Under the pieces are notes generated by a model. The model did not search any database. It worked only from the letters and a program-made list of their open reading frames with translations, and was not told the origin of the DNA. 6,837 nucleotides of DNA, taken from Hydrogenothermaceae bacterium (GTDB taxonomy: Bacteria > Aquificota > Aquificia > Aquificales > Hydrogenothermaceae). Where the stretch lies: NCBI GenBank assembly GCA_012961365.1, contig DTZN01000109.1, positions 1-6,837 of the forward strand, read 5' to 3'. Shown piece after piece: positions 1-5,862 of the stretch (positions are counted from its first letter, which is position 1; each line of letters begins with the position of its first letter). The position numbers and the translations under genes are program-made.

Positions 1-1
1 A

Positions 2-151
2 AAAGACAAAGACATAAGAAACTCGGTTATTTTTATAAAACTATCAGTCCAGCTTTTAAAATTAAAAGTAAATAACTTTTTATCTCTAATATCTACAGAA
101 GGAAAAGAAAAAAAAGATAACCAAAACACGAGTGGAAAGAAAAATTTTTGA
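2..151 (+). CDS. C-terminal tail of an unrecognised ORF, open at the left edge
   Basis: This frame is open from the first full codon of the window to TGA at 149-151, giving 49 residues with no start visible. The translation has a hydrophobic stretch (SVIFIKLSVQLLKLK) followed by a Lys/Asn-rich polar tail (GKEKKDNQNTSGKKNF), a plausible protein C-terminus. A competing frame, open from 1 to 75, is only 24 residues long. The segment overlaps the start of the ribbon-helix-helix-like fragment in another frame, so it may be the tail of a separate upstream gene, or an earlier part of the same decayed gene joined through a frameshift in the A/T-rich run at 141-149. I recognise no family. Whether it is coding is uncertain in DNA this AT-rich. 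Confidence 0.3.
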   Translation, partial: KDKDIRNSVIFIKLSVQLLKLKVNNFLSLISTEGKEKKDNQNTSGKKNF

Positions 152-472
152 GACCTTAAAAGAAGAAACAGGAGTAAATGAAGGGATTTTAAGCCTCCTA
201 ATGGAAGAAAGCATAAAAGAAAAACTTAGAAAACCAAAATTTTTTTAAGTTAAAAAAATTTCAAAAGAAGAATTTTTAAATATATCAAAAGAGAACTTAA
301 AAGAAACTCTTTCCAAAGATATAGTATAGATTACAACAACCTTTCAAAAGAAATTTTGGAAATGATTAAGTCAAGAAAATTTAAAATAAAAACCGTTCAA
401 GATTTCATAGGCTTAATGTTTGCAATATACAATTACAATCTTCAAATTAACGATATAAGACAATTTTTGTAA
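90..472 (+). pseudogene. Decayed small gene(s), one part resembling a ribbon-helix-helix DNA-binding protein
   Basis: Three protein-like pieces occur in a row but not in one open frame. Piece 1 (frame of 90-248) reads KTRVERKIFETLKEETGV, then a helix-like stretch ILSLLMEESIKEKL. This gives a short strand, a helix, a turn around TGVNEG and a second helix, the ribbon-helix-helix (CopG/Arc-like) pattern. It ends in TAA at 246-248. Piece 2 continues in the same frame after that stop (KKISKEEFLNISKENLKE) to TAG at 327-329. Piece 3 is in another frame (open 254-472) and reads IDYNNLSKEILEMIKSRKF, ending NDIRQFL at TAA 470-472. Piece 1 has no ATG; GTG at 132 is the only conventional alternative start and has no ribosome binding site. 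Piece 3 has ATG only at 362. One frameshift near 305-325 plus one in-frame stop would explain the pattern, as would a few tiny adjacent genes. The RHH call rests on pattern alone. Confidence 0.42.
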
Positions 473-493
473 TTCGCAAAATATATATGTTAA

Positions 494-505
494 TATAATT
501 ATAAT
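494..505 (+). promoter_or_regulatory. Candidate -10 region(s) for bpsA
   Basis: Two perfect TATAAT hexamers lie back to back at 494-499 and 500-505, about 17-30 nt before the bpsA ribosome binding site. No convincing -35 box sits at 16-18 nt spacing. TTGTAA at 467-472 is 21 nt from the first hexamer and TTCGCA at 473-478 is 15 nt from it. The location suits a short leader, but TATAAT is common by chance in this base composition. Confidence 0.35.
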
Positions 506-521
506 GTAAATATAAATCCCC

Positions 522-529
522 AAGGAGGT
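522..529 (+). promoter_or_regulatory. Strong ribosome binding site that sets the bpsA TTG start
   Basis: AAGGAGGT matches the anti-Shine-Dalgarno sequence at eight positions and ends 6 nt before TTG at 536-538. It is the main evidence for that non-ATG start, because no in-frame ATG lies near it. Confidence 0.85.
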
Positions 530-535
530 TTCCAA

Positions 536-1612
536 TTGGCAGATATTCTTACTGCTATTGCCCAAAAGGCAACAGAAAAAACAAACATTAGATTAATTGG
601 AAGAAACGTAGAGAGAGTTTTAGCGTCTTTACAAGTAACTTCAGATTTCTGGAAAGTTGTTGACTATTCAGATTTACCAGTTCCAGCTGCTTCCGAAATA
701 GTTAAAGGATTAATAGAAGAGGGACTTGTAAAAGTAGAAAATGATGAAGTTTTATTAACAGAAAAAGGATATGAAGTTATAAAGCAGCTCAATATTCCTC
801 CTTATGTAGATTATACTTGTCAAGCTTGTGAAGGAAGAGGAATACCATTTTACGCAAACAAGGACTGGTATAGAACATTTGTTGAGCTAGCAAAAGATAG
901 GCCAAAGGCTATTCAAGAATACGACCAAGGTTCAGTTACTCCAGAAACTACTGTTTCAAGGGTTTTATTCCTAGATTCTAGGGAAGATTTAAGAAACAGA
1001 GATATCCTCGTAATGGGCGCAGAAGATGACCTTACAGGTTTAGCGGTTGCTTTAACAGGTTTACCAAAAAGAGTTTTAATCCTTGATATTGATGAAAGAG
1101 CTATAGAGTTTGATAATAAAATCTTTAAAGAACTTGGTATAGACAATGCAGAAGCAATAAGATTTGACCTTAGAAATCCATTCCCAGAAGAATGGATTGG
1201 GGCTTTTGATGTATTTATAACAGACCCACCAGAAACGTTAAAAGCATTTAAAACATTTATTGCTAGAGGAATTGCTTCTCTAAAAGGAGAAGGTTCAGCA
1301 GGATACTTTGGACTAACTTTAAGGGATTCTTCTTTAAATAGATGGCAAAAATTCCAAAAGGCTTTAATTAACGATTATGGAATGGTAATTACGGATATAG
1401 TTCAAGACTTTAATGCTTATATGAATTGGGATTACCACGAAGAAACAAGAGCTCAAAAGGTTGCCCCTGTAAATAGAGGTCCATCTGACATATGGTATCG
1501 TTCTGCATGGTATAGAATAGAAGCTATGCCAGGATTTAAAGGGGAAAATGAACAAATAAAAGACGAAGTGTTTAGAGAACTTTATTTAGACGAAGAAGGT
1601 TCAACAACATAA
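536..1612 (+). CDS. bpsA: BpsA-family branched-chain polyamine synthase (N4-bis(aminopropyl)spermidine synthase)
   Basis: This cytoplasmic enzyme family transfers aminopropyl groups from decarboxylated S-adenosylmethionine to the internal N4 nitrogen of spermidine, giving the branched N4-bis(aminopropyl)spermidine that thermophiles use to stabilise nucleic acids. The protein has 358 residues, full length for the family. Residues 1-85 look like a winged-helix domain, with LVKVENDEVLLTEKGYEVI as the wing. A short Cys motif CQACEGRG follows at 95-102, then the conserved QGSVTPETTVSR segment at 131-142. The Rossmann-type catalytic domain carries the acidic motif GAEDDLTG at 161-168, LDIDERAIEF at 183-192 for the cofactor, and the hallmark DPPET at 230-234. 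The TTG start is fixed by the upstream AAGGAGGT. The gene stands alone on the plus strand; no speD, speE or speB homologue lies in the window. It converges on tsaD and ends just before a GC-rich hairpin. Assignment is from recognised motifs; substrate and product are inferred from characterised family members. Confidence 0.9.
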   Translation: MADILTAIAQKATEKTNIRLIGRNVERVLASLQVTSDFWKVVDYSDLPVPAASEIVKGLIEEGLVKVENDEVLLTEKGYEVIKQLNIPPYVDYTCQACEGRGIPFYANKDWYRTFVELAKDRPKAIQEYDQGSVTPETTVSRVLFLDSREDLRNRDILVMGAEDDLTGLAVALTGLPKRVLILDIDERAIEFDNKIFKELGIDNAEAIRFDLRNPFPEEWIGAFDVFITDPPETLKAFKTFIARGIASLKGEGSAGYFGLTLRDSSLNRWQKFQKALINDYGMVITDIVQDFNAYMNWDYHEETRAQKVAPVNRGPSDIWYRSAWYRIEAMPGFKGENEQIKDEVFRELYLDEEGSTT

Positions 1613-1618
1613 ATTTTT

Positions 1619-1642
1619 CGGCCCCTTTAGGGGGCTTGTTTA
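1619..1642 (+). terminator. Probable intrinsic terminator of bpsA, overlapping the tsaD 3' end
   Basis: GCCCC at 1621-1625 pairs with GGGGC at 1631-1635 around the 5-nt loop TTTAG, a five G-C pair stem followed by TTGTTTA. The T-rich tail favours termination of plus-strand transcription from bpsA. The tsaD stop codon (1627-1629) lies in the loop, and the last two sense codons of tsaD (Ala, Pro) make the 3' arm. On the minus strand the stem is followed by CGAAAAATTT, a poorer tail, so termination of tsaD here is less certain. Confidence 0.6.
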
Positions 1643-2652
1643 TACAACAAATCAATAAATTTATCCATTCTAATTCTTGCTAAAGGCTTAAAATCATATC
1701 CTATAGTCTTTCCTGTTTGCTTAAATCTCTTATATCCTGTATAAGCAACCATACCAGCATTATCTGTGCATAAGAAAAAAGGAGGAAATATAGTTTTTAT
1801 TCCTTGTTTTTTAGCTTCTTTTGTTAATTTTTCTCTAAGCAGTTTATTTGCAGATACCCCACCAGCTACAGCAATACTTTTTGCATTGTATTCTAAGCTT
1901 GCATCAATACTTTTTTTTACAAGTATTTCCACTGCCTTTTTTTGGAAACTGGAAGCTATTTCTTTTTTTGAAAACTGATTTAGTTTTACTTTTCTTAAAA
2001 CTTCAGCTTTTAACCCACTAAAAGAAAAATTAAATCTATGTTCTTTCTTTCCTCTTAAAGGAGTAGGAAAATCTACAATAGCATACTCTTCATTATACAT
2101 TTTATCTATAACAGGTCCTCCTGGATAACCTAAATCAAGCATTCTAGCTACTTTATCGTAAGCTTCTCCTACAGCATCATCTAAAGTTCCACCTAAGTAT
2201 TTATATTTTTCAAAGTCTTCAATTAAATAAAGTTCTGTGTGCCCTCCAGATACAACCAAAGCTAAAAATGGATATTCTACCTCCTTATCCATAATTCCGC
2301 CAAAAATATGAGCTTCAATATGGTGAACAGGAACTAAAGGCTTATCTAAGGCAAATGCTAAAGCTTTAGCACCAGCAACACCAATTACAAGAGAAACTAT
2401 AAGCCCTGGTGCAACTGTTATAGCTATAGCATCTATTTCTGATAATTTTAAATTTGCATCTTTCAAAGCTTTATCTAAGACTGGTAATATATTTTTTGTA
2501 TGTTCCCTCGCTGCTAGTTCTGGAAATACTCCTCCCCATTCTTTATGTATTTCAACCTGTGAAGAAACAACATTAGAAATTAAACCTTTTTTTTCATCAT
2601 ATATAGCTACTGCAGTTTCATCACAGGAAGTTTCAATTCCAAGTATTTTCAT
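1627..2652 (-). CDS. tsaD: TsaD, tRNA N6-threonylcarbamoyladenosine (t6A37) transferase subunit
   Basis: TsaD (also Gcp/YgjD; Kae1 in archaea) transfers the threonylcarbamoyl group from TC-AMP made by TsaC to A37 of tRNAs reading ANN codons, acting in the cytoplasm with TsaB and TsaE. From ATG at 2652 the protein has 341 residues, typical for the family. It opens with MKILGIETSCDETAVAIYD, then APGL at 81-84, the metal ligands in HIEAH (His111, His115), SGGHTEL at 135-141, GGTLDDAVGEAYDK at 154-167, AGGVSAN at 263-269, and CTDNAGM at 295-301 with Asp297 as the third metal ligand. The frame extends to an upstream TTG at 2671-2673, adding seven residues inside ctpA. I prefer the ATG because family members begin with M-x-I-L-G-I-E-T-S. 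Only 1 nt separates it from the ctpA stop, and it has just a weak GAAAG before it, so translational coupling is likely. The ATPase loop reads APGLIVSL where many homologues have GPGLxGSL. Confidence 0.96.
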   Translation of the reverse strand: MKILGIETSCDETAVAIYDEKKGLISNVVSSQVEIHKEWGGVFPELAAREHTKNILPVLDKALKDANLKLSEIDAIAITVAPGLIVSLVIGVAGAKALAFALDKPLVPVHHIEAHIFGGIMDKEVEYPFLALVVSGGHTELYLIEDFEKYKYLGGTLDDAVGEAYDKVARMLDLGYPGGPVIDKMYNEEYAIVDFPTPLRGKKEHRFNFSFSGLKAEVLRKVKLNQFSKKEIASSFQKKAVEILVKKSIDASLEYNAKSIAVAGGVSANKLLREKLTKEAKKQGIKTIFPPFFLCTDNAGMVAYTGYKRFKQTGKTIGYDFKPLARIRMDKFIDLLYKQAP

Positions 2653-2653
2653 T

Positions 2654-3877
2654 TCAAAAACTTTCTTTTGCAAAATTTAGTATCTTTATAGCATTTATTG
2701 CAGCATCAAGTTGAGGGTCTTTTATTTTCTCTGCTTTACCTTTTAATTTTGCATCTCTTTCTGCTTTTAATCTTGCCTTTTCTTCTTCTGCTGTCATGTG
2801 AACAACTATATCAGGAGTTATTCCTTTCCACATGATTAATTTTCCATTTGGTGTGTAATAATGGGCTGTTGTAAGTTTTAAACAAGAACCATCTGATAAA
2901 GGTATTAACGTTTGAACTGACGCTTTACCATATGTTTTATCTCCAACAGCTAAAGCTCTATTATTATCTCTTAAAGCTCCTGTCAATATTTCAGAAGCAC
3001 TAGCAGAACCTTTATTGACTATTAAAACAATAGGTAAATCTTCAGGAACTATAGGAGGACTTTCAGAGTAAAATTCTTCATTACTCTTAAATGTTCTTCC
3101 TTTTGTATAAACTATCATTTTACCTTCTGGTAAAAGCATATCTGCTATTGCTATTGCAGTAGTTAAAAGTCCTCCAGGATTGTTTCTTAAGTCTATAATT
3201 ATTCCTTTTTTATCTTTGAATTTTTCCAAGGCATTTTCAAAGTCTTCTGCTGAGTTCTCTTGGAACTGGGTTAATCTTATATACCCTATAGCTTTATTTT
3301 CTAATTCTTTTGTTTTTACACTTTTAATTTTAATAATTGCCCTTGTAATTGTTATTTTAAACGGTTTTTCTACACCTTTTCTCCATATTGTTAATGTTAC
3401 TTTTGTTCCCGGCTTTCCTCTCATTAACTTTACAGCTTGCATTAAGGTCATTTTTTCAACTGCTTTTCCATCTATTTCCAAAATAATATCTCCAGGCTTT
3501 ATTCCTGCTTTCCATGCAGGAGTATCTTCAATTGGTGAAACTACAATTAGTTTATGGTTTTCCATCATAATTTCTATTCCAAGACCTCCAAACTCCCCAT
3601 GTGTTTCTGTTGTAAATTCTTTACATTCATCAGGAGAAAAATAAGTTGAAAATGGGTCTAATGAAGAAAGCATACCTTTTAAAGAGCCTTGAATTAACTT
3701 TTTAGATGAAGTAGGTTCAACATAATAGTCTTTTACAATTTTATAAACCTGCGTAAATAAACCTAAATATTCGATATCTTGAGATACATCTTTTTCTGTT
3801 TTTGCATTGATACCAAATAAAAATCCAGCAACAAATAATATTATTACCCCAGAAACTAAAGCTATACTTTTCTTCAA
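2654..3877 (-). CDS. ctpA: C-terminal processing peptidase, S41A family, with PDZ domain
   Basis: This is an envelope serine protease of the CtpA/CtpB/Prc family, which cleaves protein C-terminal tails outside the cytoplasmic membrane. The 407-residue protein starts with MKKS and a hydrophobic segment to about residue 24, a signal peptide or membrane anchor. An N-terminal helical segment (about 35-90, with LDPFSTYF) is followed by a PDZ domain (about 95-180, with GGLGIEI, PAWKAGIKPGDIILEIDG and MRGKPGTKV). The S41 domain then carries DLRNNPGG at 229-236, the nucleophile Ser293 in GSASASEI, and Lys318 and Gln322 in YGKASVQ; the 25- and 4-residue spacings match the Ser-Lys-Gln triad of B. subtilis CtpB. 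A charged tail (364-388) may be flexible. The start is TTG at 3875-3877, chosen for AGGAG seven nt upstream and because it gives a complete signal segment. It is first in a two-gene unit with tsaD and diverges from ppa. The substrate cannot be read from sequence. Confidence 0.93.
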   Translation of the reverse strand: MKKSIALVSGVIILFVAGFLFGINAKTEKDVSQDIEYLGLFTQVYKIVKDYYVEPTSSKKLIQGSLKGMLSSLDPFSTYFSPDECKEFTTETHGEFGGLGIEIMMENHKLIVVSPIEDTPAWKAGIKPGDIILEIDGKAVEKMTLMQAVKLMRGKPGTKVTLTIWRKGVEKPFKITITRAIIKIKSVKTKELENKAIGYIRLTQFQENSAEDFENALEKFKDKKGIIIDLRNNPGGLLTTAIAIADMLLPEGKMIVYTKGRTFKSNEEFYSESPPIVPEDLPIVLIVNKGSASASEILTGALRDNNRALAVGDKTYGKASVQTLIPLSDGSCLKLTTAHYYTPNGKLIMWKGITPDIVVHMTAEEEKARLKAERDAKLKGKAEKIKDPQLDAAINAIKILNFAKESF

Positions 3878-3884
3878 ATTAAAA

Positions 3885-3889
3885 CTCCT
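3885..3889 (-). promoter_or_regulatory. Ribosome binding site that sets the ctpA TTG start
   Basis: On the minus strand AGGAG is followed by seven nt (TTTTAAT) and then TTG at 3877-3875. The good spacing supports TTG rather than a downstream ATG, which would remove the signal segment. Confidence 0.75.
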
Positions 3890-3909
3890 GTTAATAATTG
3901 TTTTAAATT

Positions 3910-3938
3910 ATTTTAAAATAAAAAAATGTAAGTGTTAA
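3910..3938 (-). promoter_or_regulatory. Candidate sigma70-type promoter for ctpA-tsaD
   Basis: On the minus strand TTAACA (3938-3933) is followed after exactly 17 nt by TAAAAT (3915-3910); each hexamer matches the consensus at five of six positions. The predicted transcript start is near 3903, leaving a leader of about 25 nt to the TTG. The -35 box overlaps the proposed ppa -10. AT-rich DNA yields chance matches, so this is moderate evidence. Confidence 0.5.
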
Positions 3939-3941
3939 AAT
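3933..3941 (+). promoter_or_regulatory. Candidate extended -10 promoter for ppa
   Basis: TGTTAAAAT combines an extended TGn motif with the hexamer TAAAAT at 3936-3941, five of six to consensus. The -35 region at 17 nt spacing (3913-3918, TTAAAA) is weak, as extended -10 promoters allow. The predicted start is near 3948, giving a leader of about 30 nt with AAGGAG. Confidence 0.45.
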
Positions 3942-3966
3942 ATTTGTTTAAAAATAACTAACTATT

Positions 3967-3972
3967 AAGGAG
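3967..3972 (+). promoter_or_regulatory. Ribosome binding site of ppa
   Basis: AAGGAG lies seven nt before the ATG at 3980. An out-of-frame ATG at 3975-3977 sits only 2 nt from the site and is too close to compete well. Confidence 0.85.
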
Positions 3973-3979
3973 TGATGCA

Positions 3980-4504
3980 ATGGATTTAACAAAAATACCA
4001 GCTGGTAAAAATCCTCCAGAAGATATTTATGTAGTTATTGAAATTCCACAGGGAAGTTCTATCAAATATGAAGTTGATAAGGAAAGTGGAGCAGTTTTTG
4101 TTGATAGATTTTTATTTACAGCTATGTATTATCCATTTAACTACGGTTTTATACCAAACACATTGGCAGAAGATGGTGATCCAACAGATGTATTAGTAAT
4201 TTCTAGTCAGCCAGTAGTTCCTGGTAGTGTTATTAGGTCAAGACCAATAGGAATGCTGGAAATGGAAGATGAAGAGGGAATAGATACTAAAATAATTGCT
4301 GTTCCAGTTTCAAAATTAGATAGAAGCTTTGATAATATAAATGATGTAAACGATTTGCCAGATGCAACTCTAGAAAAAATAAAGCATTTCTTTGAACATT
4401 ACAAAGAATTAGAAAAAGGCAAATGGGTTAAAGTTAAAGAATTTAAATCTGCAGAAATTGCAAAAGAAGCAATAAAACAGGATTTAAAAAGGATAAATAA
4501 ATAA
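3980..4504 (+). CDS. ppa: Family I inorganic pyrophosphatase
   Basis: This cytoplasmic metal-dependent enzyme hydrolyses pyrophosphate to two phosphates, pulling nucleic acid synthesis, tRNA charging and other pyrophosphate-releasing reactions forward. It has 174 residues, about the size of E. coli Ppa, and its active-site residues fall at the same numbers as in E. coli: Lys29 and Glu31 (IKYEV), Arg43, Tyr55 in YPFNYGFIP, the signature Asp65-Gly-Asp67-Pro-Thr-Asp70, Asp97 and Asp102 in [10 protein letters not shown], and Tyr141-Lys142. This near gap-free agreement makes the assignment very secure and argues for a soluble hexameric bacterial enzyme, not a membrane pump or family II enzyme. ATG at 3980 has AAGGAG seven nt upstream. 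The gene is transcribed alone, diverging from ctpA and converging on murF. Confidence 0.97.
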   Translation: MDLTKIPAGKNPPEDIYVVIEIPQGSSIKYEVDKESGAVFVDRFLFTAMYYPFNYGFIPNTLAEDGDPTDVLVISSQPVVPGSVIRSRPIGMLEMEDEEGIDTKIIAVPVSKLDRSFDNINDVNDLPDATLEKIKHFFEHYKELEKGKWVKVKEFKSAEIAKEAIKQDLKRINK

Positions 4505-4508
4505 ATTT

Positions 4509-5819
4509 TTAAGGGGATTTTTCCCCCTTCAAATACTCTATAATTTCTTCCATTTTCATACTTCTTGAACCTTTTATTAAAACGAAGTAGCTTTCTTTTA
4601 GCTTTTTTAGTTCTTCAAATATTTTAACTTTATCTATTAACTTTACGTTTTTTTTATTTTTTAAAATTTCATAAGTGTGTTTTACTTCCTCGCCGTATAA
4701 ATAAATCTTATCAATGTTTGATTTTAAAATAAACTTTCCTATTTCTTCATGTTTTTCTTTTGAGTATTCCCCAAGTTCTAGCATATCTCCTAAGATTAAT
4801 ATTTTTCTCCCTTTAAGTTTATTTAGTGTATCAATTGCATTTTTAACAGAATTTGGATTTGCATTATAAGTATCATCTATAATGCTTAAGTTTCCTAATT
4901 TTTCAATATTTCCTCTACCTTTTGGCGGTTTAAATTCTCTAAAAATTTCAGGAAGTTTATTAAAATCTATTCCTAAAATTTTAAAAATTAAAAACACAAC
5001 ACAACTATTTTCGATTATTTTTAGATTGAAAAATGGAAAAAAGATTTCAAAAATTTTATTATTTATTTTAATTTTCCCATAAGTTCCATTTTCCTCTAAT
5101 TTGCTTTCTAAAACTTTAGCATCTACAAACTGGGAATATCCAAATGTAAGAATTTCTTTATTTATAACATAATTTTTTAACTTTTCGTTAACTATAACTG
5201 TTTTAGAAGGTTCTATAATACTTAGTTTTTCCATTAATAATTCTTTAAAATTCTTATATCCTGCAATATGTCCAAATCCTACATTAGTAATAATTGATAT
5301 ATCTTGCTCTAAAATTTTAGAAAGATATTTTATATCTCCTTTTCTACTTGCTCCAAGCTCAAAAATTCCATACTCATAGTTTTTATTTACATTTGCAAGA
5401 GTTAAAGGTAAACCTATTTGATTATTAAAGTTTCCTTTTGTGAAGTAAATCTCATAAAACTTACCTAAAGAAAAAGCTAAAAGTTCCTTTGTTGTTGTTT
5501 TTCCTGCTGTTCCTGTAATAGCAATTTTTGTTTTTATAAGATTTTTTTTATACCTAGCTACTTCTGTTAATGCATTTAGAGTATCATTTACAAATAATAC
5601 ATTTGCTAAATTAATATTCTTAGAAGAGAAACTTCCACAAGCCCCTTTTTTAAAGGCATCTTCTATAAATTGATGTCCATCTAATTTAGAACCCTTTAGA
5701 GGAACAAAAAAATCTCCAATATTTACATCTCTACTGTCTATTATAAATTTGTTTATAAAACAATCTTCTTTTATTTTTGCTTTTGCATTTGTTATTTTTG
5801 CTATTTGAGAAAGTTTCAT
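4509..5819 (-). CDS. murF: MurF, UDP-MurNAc-tripeptide:D-Ala-D-Ala ligase
   Basis: MurF is the last cytoplasmic Mur ligase: it uses ATP to attach D-Ala-D-Ala to UDP-MurNAc-tripeptide, giving the UDP-MurNAc-pentapeptide. The 436-residue protein has the three-domain layout. The N-terminal substrate domain (about 1-95) includes IDSRDVNIGDFFVPLKG. The central ATPase domain has the P-loop GTAGKTTTKE at 103-112, GNFNNQIGLPLTL at 129-141, FELGAS at 153-158 and TNVGFGHIAGY at 178-188, with Lys198 where I expect the family's modified or metal-linked lysine. The C-terminal domain is marked by the MurF hallmark DDTYNANPNS at 315-324, GDMLELGEYS at 344-353 and IKGSRSMKME at 415-424. TNVGFGHIAG departs from the more usual GxAHL wording, but the His is kept. 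The protein is unusually rich in Lys, Ile, Asn and Phe. It lies 43 nt after lspA with no dcw-cluster genes nearby, and its last codons form part of a hairpin shared with the ppa 3' end. Confidence 0.94.
   Translation of the reverse strand: MKLSQIAKITNAKAKIKEDCFINKFIIDSRDVNIGDFFVPLKGSKLDGHQFIEDAFKKGACGSFSSKNINLANVLFVNDTLNALTEVARYKKNLIKTKIAITGTAGKTTTKELLAFSLGKFYEIYFTKGNFNNQIGLPLTLANVNKNYEYGIFELGASRKGDIKYLSKILEQDISIITNVGFGHIAGYKNFKELLMEKLSIIEPSKTVIVNEKLKNYVINKEILTFGYSQFVDAKVLESKLEENGTYGKIKINNKIFEIFFPFFNLKIIENSCVVFLIFKILGIDFNKLPEIFREFKPPKGRGNIEKLGNLSIIDDTYNANPNSVKNAIDTLNKLKGRKILILGDMLELGEYSKEKHEEIGKFILKSNIDKIYLYGEEVKHTYEILKNKKNVKLIDKVKIFEELKKLKESYFVLIKGSRSMKMEEIIEYLKGEKSP
4511..4529. terminator. 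GC-rich hairpin between convergent ppa and murF, possible weak terminator
   Basis: AAGGGG at 4511-4516 pairs with CCCCTT at 4524-4529 around a 7-nt loop. The murF stop (4509-4511) and its last codons (Lys-Gly-Glu-Lys-Ser-Pro) lie within it. Neither strand has a run of T directly after the stem: the plus strand continues CAAATACTC and the minus strand AAAAATTTATTTAT. It may block transcription from both sides, but it is not a textbook terminator. Confidence 0.42.
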
Positions 5820-5862
5820 TTTCTGCCTATTGCTAGGAAAACTGAAAACCTTTTATTATAAT

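Noticed and set aside
170..192. AGGAG followed by ATG at 178-180, looking like a gene start
   Set aside because: The spacing is only 3 nt and the frame ends after four codons (Met-Lys-Gly-Phe-stop).
1..535. tRNA, CRISPR array, insertion sequence ends or a riboswitch in the left non-coding region
   Set aside because: I saw no cloverleaf, no regularly spaced repeats, no terminal inverted repeats and no long conserved-looking stem upstream of bpsA.
913..1146. A 77-codon minus-strand open frame opposite bpsA
   Set aside because: It is fully inside the bpsA catalytic domain, with no ribosome binding site or motif.
1766..1978. A 70-codon plus-strand open frame opposite tsaD
   Set aside because: It is antisense to conserved TsaD motifs (AGGVSAN and CTDNAGM), so its openness follows from tsaD codon use.
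2653..2673. Longer tsaD starting at TTG 2671-2673
   Set aside because: The extension lies in ctpA coding sequence and precedes the conserved MKILGIETS start of the family.
3180..3644. A 154-codon plus-strand open frame opposite ctpA
   Set aside because: It lies wholly within ctpA, whose PDZ and S41 motifs are intact; its translation has no recognisable motif and it lacks a ribosome binding site. It is an antisense shadow.
5855..5860. Perfect TATAAT on the minus strand between lspA and murF as a murF promoter
   Set aside because: There is no -35 match at 16-18 nt spacing and no extended TGn; in DNA this AT-rich a lone hexamer is expected by chance.
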